Shown here: positions 1 to 7,709 of the stretch, piece after piece
How positions within the stretch are numbered: position 1 is the stretch's first letter
How the letters are laid out: each line of letters begins with the position of its first letter
NCBI RefSeq assembly: GCF_042651425.1
Contig: NZ_JBHSCW010000011.1
Span: forward strand, 124,001-188,000
DNA from: Fodinicurvata halophila
GTDB lineage: Bacteria > Pseudomonadota > Alphaproteobacteria > Kiloniellales > DSM-21159
Direction of reading: 5' to 3'
Length of the DNA stretch: 64,000 nt
Notes under the pieces: model-generated
What the model was told of the DNA's origin: nothing
Databases searched by the model: none
Seen by the model: only the letters and a program-made list of their open reading frames with translations
Position numbers and translations under genes: made by a program

Positions 1-1337
1 CATAGCGGCATCTCGTCGTCGTAAAGCGGAGCAAACTGGTCGACGCCGCTTTCCACCAGCTCGACGACATGGCGCGCCAGTTCCTGAGTGCCCTGCGAGC
101 CCTCGGCCCAGTGGGTGCAGAGAATGGCCTTGGCGCCCAGCTCCTGTGCAACCGACTGCACCGCCTCCACTTCGGCGTCGGTGTCCGTGACGAAGCGGTT
201 GATGGCCACGACGGCCGGCACACCGAAGGCTTTCACGTTGCGAATATGCCGCGCCAGGTTCGAGCAGCCTTTCTTGACGGCCTCGACATTCTCCTTGCCC
301 AGGTCGTCCTTGGCCACGCCGCCGTGCATCTTGAGCGCACGCACCGTCGCCACGATGACGGCCGCACTGGGCTTGAGGCCGGCCTTGCGGCACTTGATGT
401 CGAAGAATTTCTCAGCCCCCAGATCGGCCCCGAAGCCAGCCTCGGTCACAACGTAGTCGGCCAGCTTGAGCGCTGTCCTAGTCGCAATCACGGAGTTGCA
501 GCCATGAGCAATGTTGGCAAAGGGACCGCCGTGAATGAAGGCCGGGTTGTTTTCCAGCGTCTGCACCAGGTTCGGTGCGATGGCGTCGCGCAACAGTACG
601 GCCATCGGCCCTTCGGCCTGCAGGTCACGTGCCAGCACCGGCTTCTTGTCGCGGGTATAGGCAACGACAATCTTGCCCAGGCGTTCCGTCAGGTCTTCCA
701 GATCGCTGGCCAGGCAGAAGATGGCCATGACCTCGGACGCAACCACGATGTCGAAGCCGTCCTCGCGCGAGAAACCGTTGGCCGCACCGCCCAGTGAGGA
801 TACGATCTGACGCAGCGAACGGTCGTTCATGTCGACGACGCGCCGCCAGGCAACCCGCCGGCTGTCGATGCCCAGTTCGTTGCCCCAGTAGATATGGTTG
901 TCGATCAGGGCCGAAAGCAGGTTGTGGGCAATGCCGATGGCGTGGAAGTCGCCCGTGAAGTGCAGGTTGATGTCCTCCATGGGCACGACCTGGGCATAGC
1001 CGCCGCCAGCAGCCCCACCCTTCATGCCGAAGCAGGGGCCGAGAGACGGCTCGCGCAGACAGATGGCCGCATTCTTGCCAATGCTGTTCAACCCGTCGCC
1101 CAGGCCGACGGTGGTGGTCGTCTTGCCCTCGCCCGCGGGGGTCGGCGTGATGGCGGTCACCAGGATCAGGCGCCCATCGGGCCGGTCTTCAAGGGAGCGA
1201 ATGAAATCGAAGGAAACCTTTCCCTTGTAGGGACCGTACTGGAGAATCTGTTCCTGCGGGATACCCAGTTTCTCTCCAACCTCGATGATCGGACGGATGG
1301 ACGCTTCACGCGCAATCTCGATATCACTCTTCGGCAT
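1..1337 (-). CDS. fhs: Formate--tetrahydrofolate ligase (partial, 3' end off the left edge)
   Basis: Cytosolic enzyme that joins formate to tetrahydrofolate with ATP, giving 10-formyl-THF for purine and fMet-tRNA synthesis. About 445 of the roughly 557 residues usual for the family lie in the window; the C-terminus continues beyond base 1. The nucleotide-binding loop TPTPAGEGKTT is at residues 64-74, followed by the family signature EPSLGPCFG and a glycine-rich stretch. The ATG at 1335-1337 gives the normal MPKSDIEIA N-terminus. It is transcribed leftward, and 114 bases separate it from the lipoprotein gene upstream. No tetrahydrofolate dehydrogenase/cyclohydrolase gene is visible here. It plausibly works with the sarcosine oxidase 30 kb away, since both feed one-carbon folates, but that link is inference. 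Confidence 0.97.
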   Translation of the reverse strand, partial: MPKSDIEIAREASIRPIIEVGEKLGIPQEQILQYGPYKGKVSFDFIRSLEDRPDGRLILVTAITPTPAGEGKTTTTVGLGDGLNSIGKNAAICLREPSLGPCFGMKGGAAGGGYAQVVPMEDINLHFTGDFHAIGIAHNLLSALIDNHIYWGNELGIDSRRVAWRRVVDMNDRSLRQIVSSLGGAANGFSREDGFDIVVASEVMAIFCLASDLEDLTERLGKIVVAYTRDKKPVLARDLQAEGPMAVLLRDAIAPNLVQTLENNPAFIHGGPFANIAHGCNSVIATRTALKLADYVVTEAGFGADLGAEKFFDIKCRKAGLKPSAAVIVATVRALKMHGGVAKDDLGKENVEAVKKGCSNLARHIRNVKAFGVPAVVAINRFVTDTDAEVEAVQSVAQELGAKAILCTHWAEGSQGTQELARHVVELVESGVDQFAPLYDDEMPL

Positions 1338-1451
1338 CTGGGTTATCCCTTTCCGGACTCTCTATAATTTCCGGATGGACGCTACCGTTCGGTCTCTGCA
1401 CTCACTGTTCCAGGATCGACAGCGACAGCGCGAAATGCGCCACGGTTGCAT

Positions 1452-2408
1452 TCATCCCGAGACAGGGGACCTTTCCGCGCGCTGCAGCAGCTGTTCCGCC
1501 TCCTTCAGGCCGCGCGGCACGGGAAAGCCGCCGGACGGATCGGGTATATTGGTGCGCAGCACGGTAAAGAAGGCCCGTGTCTCGGGGCCATCCGCAGGCT
1601 GCCAGGGTATCAGGCGCCCCTGACGGTCCGTCGGCAGGAAGGACAGGGTCACGGCATCGCGCACATTGCCGCCGATCACGGCGATACGCCCCGTCATGGT
1701 GTGGACAACGATATCGCAGTGCATTCCGCGATCACTGCCCATCTCCGCGACTCTCTCCGCCAGGGTGCGGATACGTTGGGAGGCCGGCATGGTCCGGTCA
1801 GAGCAGACCAGGTCTCCCACTTGCGGCGCATAATCCGTAATCTCGTACGGTTGGAAGACTGCCTCGCGTCCATAGTGCCGGGCACTGCGAATGGCGGCGT
1901 CCACGTAGTTGCGATGGCCTGCGTCCCACTCGAAGTCGGCCAGGTCGATGCCGGCCGAGCGCATGACATAGGAAATGAAGGCGGCCGACCAGGGTTCACC
2001 TGCCCATAGCCCTTCCTCGACCCCGCTGCGATAGCGGCGCCGCTGTTCACGGACATAGCCGGCGTATTCCGGACGCACGGCGTTCCAATAAGCCTGGAGA
2101 TGGGCGAAGACCTGAGGATCGCCTTCCTCATAGCCTTGGCGCAGCTGTTCGGCCTCCGAACCTGTCTGATCCAGGACCGGACGCCCGAACTCCAGCCACT
2201 CGCGATAGGCGATGGAGAGAATGCGCTCCTTGGCCTGGGGAGGATAGCTAACGGGGGGATGGCTCTCGGGCTCGGGCGCCGGGCGCGGCCCGGCACAGGC
2301 GGCCAGGAAAAGCAACCCGATCAGCATTGGGAGAGCAAGGCGCCTGCCCGAATGCACAGGCAGGCGATAAAGGTACGACAGACTGTGGGAAACGGACACG
2401 GGCTTCAT
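1452..2408 (-). CDS. DUF2272 domain lipoprotein
   Basis: Predicted lipoprotein of 318 residues. A hydrophobic segment ends in a lipobox, LFLAAC, with the acylated cysteine at residue 38. The rest (about 60-300) matches the DUF2272 family, whose function is unknown to me; motifs such as GEPWSAAFISYVMRSAG and GMHCDIVV recall CHAP/NlpC-type amidase folds, which is a weak impression only. The start is uncertain: the ATG at 2408 lies 2 bases past the stop of the MurI-like frame, but an in-frame GTG 17 codons later would give a shorter, more typical signal peptide. It is the last gene of a three-gene leftward operon with a glutamine amidotransferase and a MurI-like gene, which hints at a cell-envelope role. 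Confidence 0.85.
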   Translation of the reverse strand: MKPVSVSHSLSYLYRLPVHSGRRLALPMLIGLLFLAACAGPRPAPEPESHPPVSYPPQAKERILSIAYREWLEFGRPVLDQTGSEAEQLRQGYEEGDPQVFAHLQAYWNAVRPEYAGYVREQRRRYRSGVEEGLWAGEPWSAAFISYVMRSAGIDLADFEWDAGHRNYVDAAIRSARHYGREAVFQPYEITDYAPQVGDLVCSDRTMPASQRIRTLAERVAEMGSDRGMHCDIVVHTMTGRIAVIGGNVRDAVTLSFLPTDRQGRLIPWQPADGPETRAFFTVLRTNIPDPSGGFPVPRGLKEAEQLLQRAERSPVSG

Positions 2409-2410
2409 CC

Positions 2411-3355
2411 TCAACAGAGCGGAACAGAGGTGGACACTGCCCCAGCCGAGAGAGGGACGCAACGCCGGGAAAGCCGCATCAAGCGTCCGCCAGGAGCCCC
2501 CCGAGACGCTGCCGGCCGGCGGAGGAAAGGGGATCCAGCGCCAGCACGCGGGCGAGCCCGAAGCCGGCACAGCCTCTCTCGACCGGCTTCCTGTCCTGGG
2601 CGGACAGCTGCGTGAAGAGAGCCAGGCTGCCGCCTGGCCAGCGGCCGGCGCAAGGTTGTCGACGCGAGCGAGGATGCCATATCCTGTACGCGCTGCGCCG
2701 TGGTCATCCCAGGTTCGATCCACAGGGTATCCGGCGGGCCTAGCCGGCGCAGCTCTTCCAGTAGGAACCAGTAGTGGGGTGAGCCCAGGACCACGGCATC
2801 GGGCTTTGGGGCGACCGGCTCGGAAAAAAGGGCGCCGCTTTCCCGTGCCAGCAGCGCACGATCCATGGACAGTCCCCGAAATCTGCGCTCGGCCAGGCCC
2901 GCCAGTCGGCGCGCGCCCACACGAACCACCCTGCAGCCTGCCGCAACCCGCTCGATCCAATCCCGGCGTGCCGGCTGGCGCCGCGTCGTTTCCGTCTCCA
3001 GAAGGCCGATGCAGCCCGCCTGCGTCATCTCCACGGCCGTTTCCAGGGCCGGCTGGCACCCCATGATCGGCAGGTCGAAGCGTGCCTGCAGCTGCGGCAG
3101 GGCGAGACTGCTGGCCGTGCTGCCGGTAACCAGCACCAGATCGGGCCGTCCTGAGGCCAGCAGAACCTCAAGCAGGGCCGCCAAGCGTTCAACGAGCGCT
3201 TCCTCGTTCTGGTCGCTGTGCGGAAAGGCGGCCGTATCGGCCAGGTAGATCACCTCTGCCTGCGGCAATGCCCGGCGTATTTCCTTCAGGACACTGAGTC
3301 CGCCGATGCCGGAATCCAGAATCAGCAAGCGGGGATGCGGTGGCGCTGTTTTCAA
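2411..3355 (-). CDS. MurI-like (glutamate racemase family) protein, both catalytic cysteines missing, probable C-terminal frameshift
   Basis: The frame encodes 314 residues that align with glutamate racemase, the enzyme making D-glutamate for peptidoglycan. The start motif LDSGIGG (13-19) is intact. The first catalytic site, normally ACNTAS, reads TGSTAS (77-82), and the second, normally GCTH, reads GSPH (191-194), so both cysteines are lost. After residue ~230 (near base 2665) the frame no longer looks like MurI. A frame offset by one base, ending at a TGA at 2479-2481, does: it has high GC3 and reads GSLALFT...AGFGLARVLAL, resembling the E. coli MurI C-terminus. With that shift the protein would be about 292 residues, close to the normal 285. 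It overlaps the amidotransferase gene by 4 bases. Likely inactive as a racemase. Confidence 0.75.
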   Translation of the reverse strand: MKTAPPHPRLLILDSGIGGLSVLKEIRRALPQAEVIYLADTAAFPHSDQNEEALVERLAALLEVLLASGRPDLVLVTGSTASSLALPQLQARFDLPIMGCQPALETAVEMTQAGCIGLLETETTRRQPARRDWIERVAAGCRVVRVGARRLAGLAERRFRGLSMDRALLARESGALFSEPVAPKPDAVVLGSPHYWFLLEELRRLGPPDTLWIEPGMTTAQRVQDMASSLASTTLRRPLARRQPGSLHAAVRPGQEAGRERLCRLRARPRAGAGSPFLRRPAASRGAPGGRLMRLSRRCVPLSAGAVSTSVPLC

Positions 3356-4071
3356 GAGGCCCGGAGGGTAGAGGTCGTCGCTGTCCCGATCCAGGTATCC
3401 ATGAAGCCACGCAACCAGTCACCGAGGGGAGCCAGGTGCTTGTCCGTGGCAGCCAGCTGTTGCTCGCGCGACTGCGCGCCCGGCAGCTCGAGCAGATGCG
3501 CACCGGCCTCCAGCCAGGAGGCCTGGATATCCCGGGTGATCTCGGGATGGAACTGCAGGCCATAGACGTTCCGGCCATAACGGAAGGCCTGATGCTCGAA
3601 GACGGGACCACGCGCCAGGAGCGCACTGTCCGGTGGGGCTTCGAAACCCTGAAGATGCCAGTGATAGACCATGATCTCCTCGGGAATCAGCCCCTGCCCG
3701 TCCGGCGTGGGCTCAATGGGAAAGAAGCCGATCTCGGCCTTGTTCTCGGCATGCGGCCCGACCCGTCCGCCCAGGGCATGGGCGATCATCTGCGCTCCGA
3801 GACAGATGCCCAGCAAGGGCTTGTCGCTCTTCATCCAGCGGCCGATCCAGTCAATCTCGCGGGCCAGGTAATCCAGCTCTCCGACCTGCTCGACCATCTG
3901 GGCCCCGCCATAGATGACGGCGGCATCGTAGTCCTCGATACCTTCTGGCAGCTCGTGCCCGTCTGCGATCCAGCGCGTATCCAGCTCGAAGCCCCTGCTC
4001 TGAAGCTCGGCGCTGACGCGATCTTGCCGCTCGCCCGGCATGTGTCTGATTTGTAGGACCTTAGGCTTCAT
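3352..4071 (-). CDS. Class I glutamine amidotransferase (GMP synthase-like GATase1)
   Basis: A 239-residue stand-alone glutamine amidotransferase domain. The nucleophile elbow GICLGAQ places the catalytic cysteine at 90, and GLQFHPEI gives His175 and Glu177, so the triad is complete. Such stand-alone GATase1 proteins are usually labelled GMP synthase-like; some hydrolyse gamma-glutamyl compounds or pass ammonia to a partner. No synthetase domain is fused. The gene is first in a leftward operon: its stop overlaps the start of the MurI-like gene by 4 bases (ATGA), so the two are probably translationally coupled. Substrate unknown. The pairing with a glutamate racemase relative suggests glutamate or glutamine chemistry, which is inference. 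Confidence 0.92.
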   Translation of the reverse strand: MKPKVLQIRHMPGERQDRVSAELQSRGFELDTRWIADGHELPEGIEDYDAAVIYGGAQMVEQVGELDYLAREIDWIGRWMKSDKPLLGICLGAQMIAHALGGRVGPHAENKAEIGFFPIEPTPDGQGLIPEEIMVYHWHLQGFEAPPDSALLARGPVFEHQAFRYGRNVYGLQFHPEITRDIQASWLEAGAHLLELPGAQSREQQLAATDKHLAPLGDWLRGFMDTWIGTATTSTLRAS

Positions 4072-4342
4072 GTGGACATACTCGTAACAGTACGGAAACT
4101 GGACTTCACGACAGACCTGCAGTTTGCAGAAGGAGTCCGCAAGAACAAGCGCAGACTGCCCGCATCATGCGAACAACCGCTCTGTGCTGCGGACATGGCA
4201 CGGCAATGGCACAACAGCCATGGACGCACCCGTTGTGTCGGCCTATTATACCTTCCAATACCGTTGCTGATGTGACCGCCGGAAGAAGCGGCACTACAAG
4301 ATCGGCGGAGGGCATTTTCGTCAACCTTCACCAGAGGTTCAA

Positions 4343-4801
4343 ATGCCCGAAGTCATGACAGAGAGAGCGAACAAGTCCTCCGGGCGCGTCGCTTTCCAGC
4401 TCGAGGAACAGGTCGCGCATCTACTCAGGCGCGCCCATCAACGCGCCTCCTCGCTGTTCATCAACCAGCTCAGCACCCACCATCTGACTCCAACACAGTT
4501 CTTCGCCATGGCGCGCCTGCACGAAAAAGGCCGCCTGTCCCAGAATCTTCTGGGACGGGAGACCGCAATGGATCCGGCAACCATACAGGGTGTGATCCAG
4601 CGCCTGAATGAAAAGGGCTACATCCGCCGAACCCCCGATCCCATGGACCGGCGCCGGATGGTCCTGGAGCTGACCGAAAGCGGCCAAGGCGTGGTGCAGA
4701 GCCTGATCGAGGGGGCGATTCAGGTGAACGACGAAGTGATCGCTCCGCTCGACGATCTCGAGCGAAACGAGTTCATCCGGCTGCTGCACAAGGTTACCTG
4801 A
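4343..4801 (+). CDS. MarR family transcriptional regulator
   Basis: A 152-residue winged-helix DNA-binding protein of the MarR type. The core runs about 20-145; the recognition region reads LSQNLLGRETAMDPATIQGV and the wing holds the family signature DPMDRRRMVLELTESG (~98-113). MarR proteins are dimeric repressors released by small aromatic or oxidative ligands. The gene is divergent from the glutamine amidotransferase operon across 271 bases (4072-4342), so that operon is the natural first candidate target, along with the gene itself. I could not find a convincing palindromic operator in that interval. The ATG at 4343 follows a moderate purine-rich site. Convergent with the COQ9 gene, 21 bases away. 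Confidence 0.92.
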   Translation: MPEVMTERANKSSGRVAFQLEEQVAHLLRRAHQRASSLFINQLSTHHLTPTQFFAMARLHEKGRLSQNLLGRETAMDPATIQGVIQRLNEKGYIRRTPDPMDRRRMVLELTESGQGVVQSLIEGAIQVNDEVIAPLDDLERNEFIRLLHKVT

Positions 4802-4822
4802 GAGGCCGGCTGGAGCAGGTTG

Positions 4823-5527
4823 TCACGAACGGGGCGGTACGAATGGCCTTCTGCCGCGGGACAGCCTGCTCTTCAAGCCGTCACGTTCGCGCTTGTCGAA
4901 CAGGCGGTCCGGCAGCGACATGACCCGGGACATGGTCTTGCCGACACGCCCGCCGACCTTCAGCACCTCGTCGATGCGTCGATCGAGAAAGGCCCAGGTG
5001 GCCTCGTAACCTTCCGTCCGGTCATTCAGCCAATAGAGGAAAGTCGAGGAATAGACACCGGAGAGCAGGGCCCGTTTGCTGTAGTAATTGTAGTCCGTGG
5101 CCGTATCGCCCGCCGCATACCACATGATATCGACTGTCCGCCACACCAGGCGCGAGGCCAGTGCGGCATTGAACGGCAGGGACAGGAAGGCAGCACCCCG
5201 GCGCACTGCCTCCTTGTCGGGATCCAGAAGCTCCAGGCGCAGGCGCACCAAGGTCGAAATCTTCTCGCGCACTTTGGCATCCGCGGGCACTTCGGCCTCG
5301 AAGCGGCGCAACATTTCGCGATCGATGCGCGCATTGTAGGCCTCGATCAGGTCGCGCCCCGGATCCGGAAAGGCGTTGAGCACCATGACGGGATCCATCC
5401 CGAGATCCCGTCCACCTGCGCGCAGGGCCGTCTCGCCCCAGCCATCAAAGGGCACATGCGGCAGGACGGCGTCCAGCAGCTGTTCGCGCAGTGTCTCCAG
5501 GCTTTCGTTTGTGGCTTCGTCCGTCAC
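4823..5527 (-). CDS. COQ9 family protein (ubiquinone biosynthesis)
   Basis: A 234-residue protein of the COQ9 family, found in mitochondria and alphaproteobacteria. COQ9 binds lipid and presents ubiquinone precursors to the hydroxylase Coq7. Recognisable parts are the N-terminal helical region (VPFDGWGETALR), the conserved centre LVWRTVDIMWYAAGDTATDYNYYSKR (written here only as a landmark around residues 120-145) and the C-terminal amphipathic helix that would bind membranes. Start is GTG at 5525-5527, which overlaps the stop of the peptide deformylase gene by 4 bases (GTGA), so the two are co-transcribed leftward and coupled. No other ubiquinone gene is nearby. Confidence 0.93.
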   Translation of the reverse strand: MTDEATNESLETLREQLLDAVLPHVPFDGWGETALRAGGRDLGMDPVMVLNAFPDPGRDLIEAYNARIDREMLRRFEAEVPADAKVREKISTLVRLRLELLDPDKEAVRRGAAFLSLPFNAALASRLVWRTVDIMWYAAGDTATDYNYYSKRALLSGVYSSTFLYWLNDRTEGYEATWAFLDRRIDEVLKVGGRVGKTMSRVMSLPDRLFDKRERDGLKSRLSRGRRPFVPPRS

Positions 5528-6054
5528 GCGATCGCTCCCTGATGATGAAGTTCCGAGGAATAGATCAGCTTGTGCATACTACGGATATGATGCGGATAAA
5601 GCACGCCGTCGAGATGATCGCACTCATGCTGCAGGATTCGCGCCTCGAATCCCTGCGCATCCGTGGTGTGCAAGGCCCCTGTCTCGTCGTAGTAGCGGCA
5701 TCGCACGGCCCTGTATCGCCAGACCTCGCCCACCAGACCGGGCACGGACAGGCAGGCCTCCCAGCCGGCTTCCAGCTCCTTGCCCAACGGCTCGACCACG
5801 GGATTGACCAGAACCCGGAAATCCCCGTGTACTGCCGAGGTGATACTACGGTGACGCCCGGGAATCCGGAAGACCACCAGCCGCAATCCAACGCCCACCT
5901 GCGGTGCGGCCAGGCCGCTGCCGCCCTCGCTTTGAAGGGTTTCCTTCATGTCGGCGATCAGTCGGCTCACCTCTGGCGCGGAAATATCCATGATGTCCTC
6001 CGCGCGGCGGGCCAGGATCGGATTTCCCATCCGCAGGATCTTGAGAACAGCCAT
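5524..6054 (-). CDS. def: Peptide deformylase
   Basis: Metalloenzyme that removes the N-formyl group from nascent proteins. All three family motifs are present: GSGLAAPQ (45-52), EACLS (99-103, with alanine where glycine is most usual) and HECDH (143-147); Cys101, His143 and His147 bind the metal and the glutamate is catalytic. The protein is 176 residues from the ATG at 6052-6054; a longer frame exists but lacks family similarity upstream of MAVLKILRMGNP. The EACLSVPG motif resembles the type found in PDF1A-like and secondary bacterial deformylases, so this may be a second def copy; no fmt gene is adjacent. Leads the operon with COQ9 and is divergent from rpsU. Confidence 0.95.
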   Translation of the reverse strand: MAVLKILRMGNPILARRAEDIMDISAPEVSRLIADMKETLQSEGGSGLAAPQVGVGLRLVVFRIPGRHRSITSAVHGDFRVLVNPVVEPLGKELEAGWEACLSVPGLVGEVWRYRAVRCRYYDETGALHTTDAQGFEARILQHECDHLDGVLYPHHIRSMHKLIYSSELHHQGAIA

Positions 6055-6155
6055 GGCCTGTTGTATGTATGAAATTGTTGCAGTCGTAAAGATGACGACT
6101 GTATTGGGCAGATAGGTTCTTTTCACAAGGGCCGAGCCGTGCTAAGGAACCGGCT

Positions 6156-6176
6156 CCGCAACGAAAAGCGTTGCGG
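6156..6176 (+). promoter_or_regulatory. Hairpin in the rpsU leader
   Basis: An 8-bp perfect stem (6156-6163 with 6169-6176) closed by a 5-base AAAAG loop, about 25 bases before the ribosome binding site of rpsU. A run of five T residues follows nine bases later. It could be a leader structure or a weak attenuator; I see no match to a known ribosomal-protein leader class. Confidence 0.4.
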
Positions 6177-6218
6177 AACGGTGGTTTTTGTTCAAGAGAC
6201 TAGGAGGTTCGAGCTTCC

Positions 6219-6422
6219 GTGCAAGTACACGTCCGCGATAACAACGTCGATCAGGCCCTGCGCGCGCTTAAGAAGAAGCTGCAGCGCGAAGGGGTCTTCC
6301 GTGAAATGAAGCTGCGTCGCCATTTCGAGAAGCCTTCAGAGAAGCGCAAGCGCGAGCGCGCCGAAGCCGTGCGCCGCCATCGCAAGCTGCTGCGCAAGCG
6401 CATGGAGCGCGAAGGCTTCTAG
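6219..6422 (+). CDS. rpsU: 30S ribosomal protein S21
   Basis: A small basic ribosomal protein of 67 residues, the normal length for alphaproteobacterial S21, which helps base-pair mRNA with the 16S 3' end. The sequence begins MQVHVRDNNVDQALRALKKK and ends in a lysine/arginine-rich helix (KRKRERAEAVRRHRKLLRKR). The start is GTG at 6219, eleven bases after a strong AGGAGG (6202-6207). It is monocistronic: a hairpin leader lies upstream and a strong intrinsic terminator begins 33 bases after the stop. Divergent from the peptide deformylase operon, so two translation-linked genes share the intergenic region. Confidence 0.97.
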   Translation: MQVHVRDNNVDQALRALKKKLQREGVFREMKLRRHFEKPSEKRKRERAEAVRRHRKLLRKRMEREGF

Positions 6423-6454
6423 ATCTCCCTCTTTCGAGGCTCGAACATTCTTCC

Positions 6455-6495
6455 GAAAAGCGCAGTCCGGATTTCCGGACTGCGCTTTTCTTGTG
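6455..6495 (+). terminator. Intrinsic terminator of rpsU
   Basis: A near-perfect 17-bp inverted repeat (6455-6471 with 6474-6490) whose arms begin and end in A4/T4, so the stem itself supplies the T run; more T residues follow (CTTGTGTCTTC). Strong Rho-independent terminator, potentially working in both directions. Confidence 0.9.
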
Positions 6496-6537
6496 TCTTC
6501 ATGCATCCCGCCGCTAGACCATTGTGTCCCAAAGACC

Positions 6538-6578
6538 TTGACACATTCTCGTATATGAGAATTATTTCCATATATGAG
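6538..6578 (+). promoter_or_regulatory. Promoter and probable operator of the XRE-cupin regulator
   Basis: TTGACA at 6538-6543 matches the -35 consensus. It is followed by an imperfect palindrome TCTCGTATATGAGA (6547-6560), and the half TATATGAG recurs at 6571-6578, overlapping the start codon. Two copies of one half-site over the promoter and start suggest autoregulation by the HTH protein encoded here; the binding itself is inference. Confidence 0.5.
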
Positions 6579-7131
6579 CGAAAGCCAAATCGATGACCGT
6601 CTTGCTGCCCGCCTGAAGCGCCTGCGCCTCGAGCAGGACTGGTCGCTCGATCAACTGGCCGGACAAAGCGGTGTCAGCCGCGCCTCCCTTTCACGCATCG
6701 AGAACGGCGAGGTCAGCCCCACTGCGAACATCCTGGGGCGCCTCTGCTCCGCTTACGGTCTGACCCTGTCGCGCCTGATGCACATGGTCGAAGACGCCTA
6801 TACGCCCCTGATCAGCCGCGCCGAGCAGGAAGTCTGGCGCGACCCGCATGCCGGCTTTCTCAGGCGTACGATCTCTCCACCGGCCCGGCCACTGGCCGGA
6901 GAAGCCATCGAGGCGGAAATCCAGGCGGGGCAGACCATCTCCTATGACTCACCCCCACGCGAAGGCCTCGAGCACCATCTCTTCCTGCTCGAAGGCGCGC
7001 TGGACATCACGCTCGACGGGCAGACTCACCGGCTGCACGCCGGAGACTGCCTGCGGTATCGGCTGTCGGGGCCGAGTGTGTTCCGCACGGAGCCGGACAG
7101 CACGGCCCGATATGTCCTGTTCACGGTATAG
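6574..7131 (+). CDS. XRE-type transcriptional regulator with C-terminal cupin domain
   Basis: A 185-residue regulator with an HTH_3 domain at about 10-66 (LKRLRLEQDWSLDQLAGQSG, then VSRASLSRIENGEVSPT) and a small cupin barrel at about 105-185 (GLEHHLFLLEGALDITLDG, then HAGDCLRYRLSGPSVF). The cupin would sense a small ligand. This architecture is common in repressors next to genes for acetyltransferases or polyamine and amino acid metabolism. A GNAT gene starts 10 bases downstream, so the two form an operon and the GNAT substrate is probably linked to the sensed ligand. A half-site repeat lies over its own start codon, suggesting that it represses itself. Confidence 0.93.
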   Translation: MSESQIDDRLAARLKRLRLEQDWSLDQLAGQSGVSRASLSRIENGEVSPTANILGRLCSAYGLTLSRLMHMVEDAYTPLISRAEQEVWRDPHAGFLRRTISPPARPLAGEAIEAEIQAGQTISYDSPPREGLEHHLFLLEGALDITLDGQTHRLHAGDCLRYRLSGPSVFRTEPDSTARYVLFTV

Positions 7132-7141
7132 GAGCGCGCCC

Positions 7142-7693
7142 ATGCAGGAAACGTCCCCCCTGACCCTGGCCCACCTGACGGGGGAAGAGTTCGCAGCCAA
7201 TCTCCAGGAGCTGGGCGCTCTGCTGCATGCTTGCGTCCACGACGGCGCGAACATCAACTTCATCCTGCCCTTCAGCCAGGACGATGCGGTCGCCTTCTGG
7301 CGCGAGAAGGTCTTGGGCCCGCTACGCGATGAAGATCGCGTCCTGTTGATCGCCAGGACTCTCCAAGGGGCAGGTCAGCCAGGCATTGTCGGTACGGTTC
7401 AACTGAACTGCGACATGCCGCCCAACCAGGCCCACAGGGCCGAGATCACCAAGCTGCTGGTCCACCCCGCGCATCGCCGCCGCGGCCTCGCGCGAAAGCT
7501 CATGCTCGAGATGGAGGCTCACGCCCGAAAGCTGGGCCGGCACCTGATCACCCTAGACACCACGACCGGCAGCGCCGCCGAATCGCTCTACCTCTCGCTG
7601 GGCTACGTCAGGCTCGGCGCCATCCCAGGCTATGCCCGGGATCCGCACGAGGACCGCCTGGATCCCGCCACCATCCTCTACAAGCAGCTCTGA
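7142..7693 (+). CDS. GNAT family N-acetyltransferase
   Basis: A 183-residue acetyl-CoA-dependent transferase. The acetyl-CoA pyrophosphate loop is HRRRGLARKL (111-120), preceded by strand motif EITKLLVHP, and followed by TLDTTTGSAAESLYLSLGYV, the usual C-terminal motif. Length and layout are normal for single-domain GNATs; the acceptor is unknown. It is co-transcribed with the XRE-cupin regulator, so it is probably the regulated gene, perhaps modifying the compound that the cupin recognises. The ATG at 7142 is preceded by GGAG (7131-7134) at good spacing. It converges on pntB, whose stop lies 16 bases away. Confidence 0.93.
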   Translation: MQETSPLTLAHLTGEEFAANLQELGALLHACVHDGANINFILPFSQDDAVAFWREKVLGPLRDEDRVLLIARTLQGAGQPGIVGTVQLNCDMPPNQAHRAEITKLLVHPAHRRRGLARKLMLEMEAHARKLGRHLITLDTTTGSAAESLYLSLGYVRLGAIPGYARDPHEDRLDPATILYKQL

Positions 7694-7709
7694 GAGCTGC
7701 CTGGCTGCG

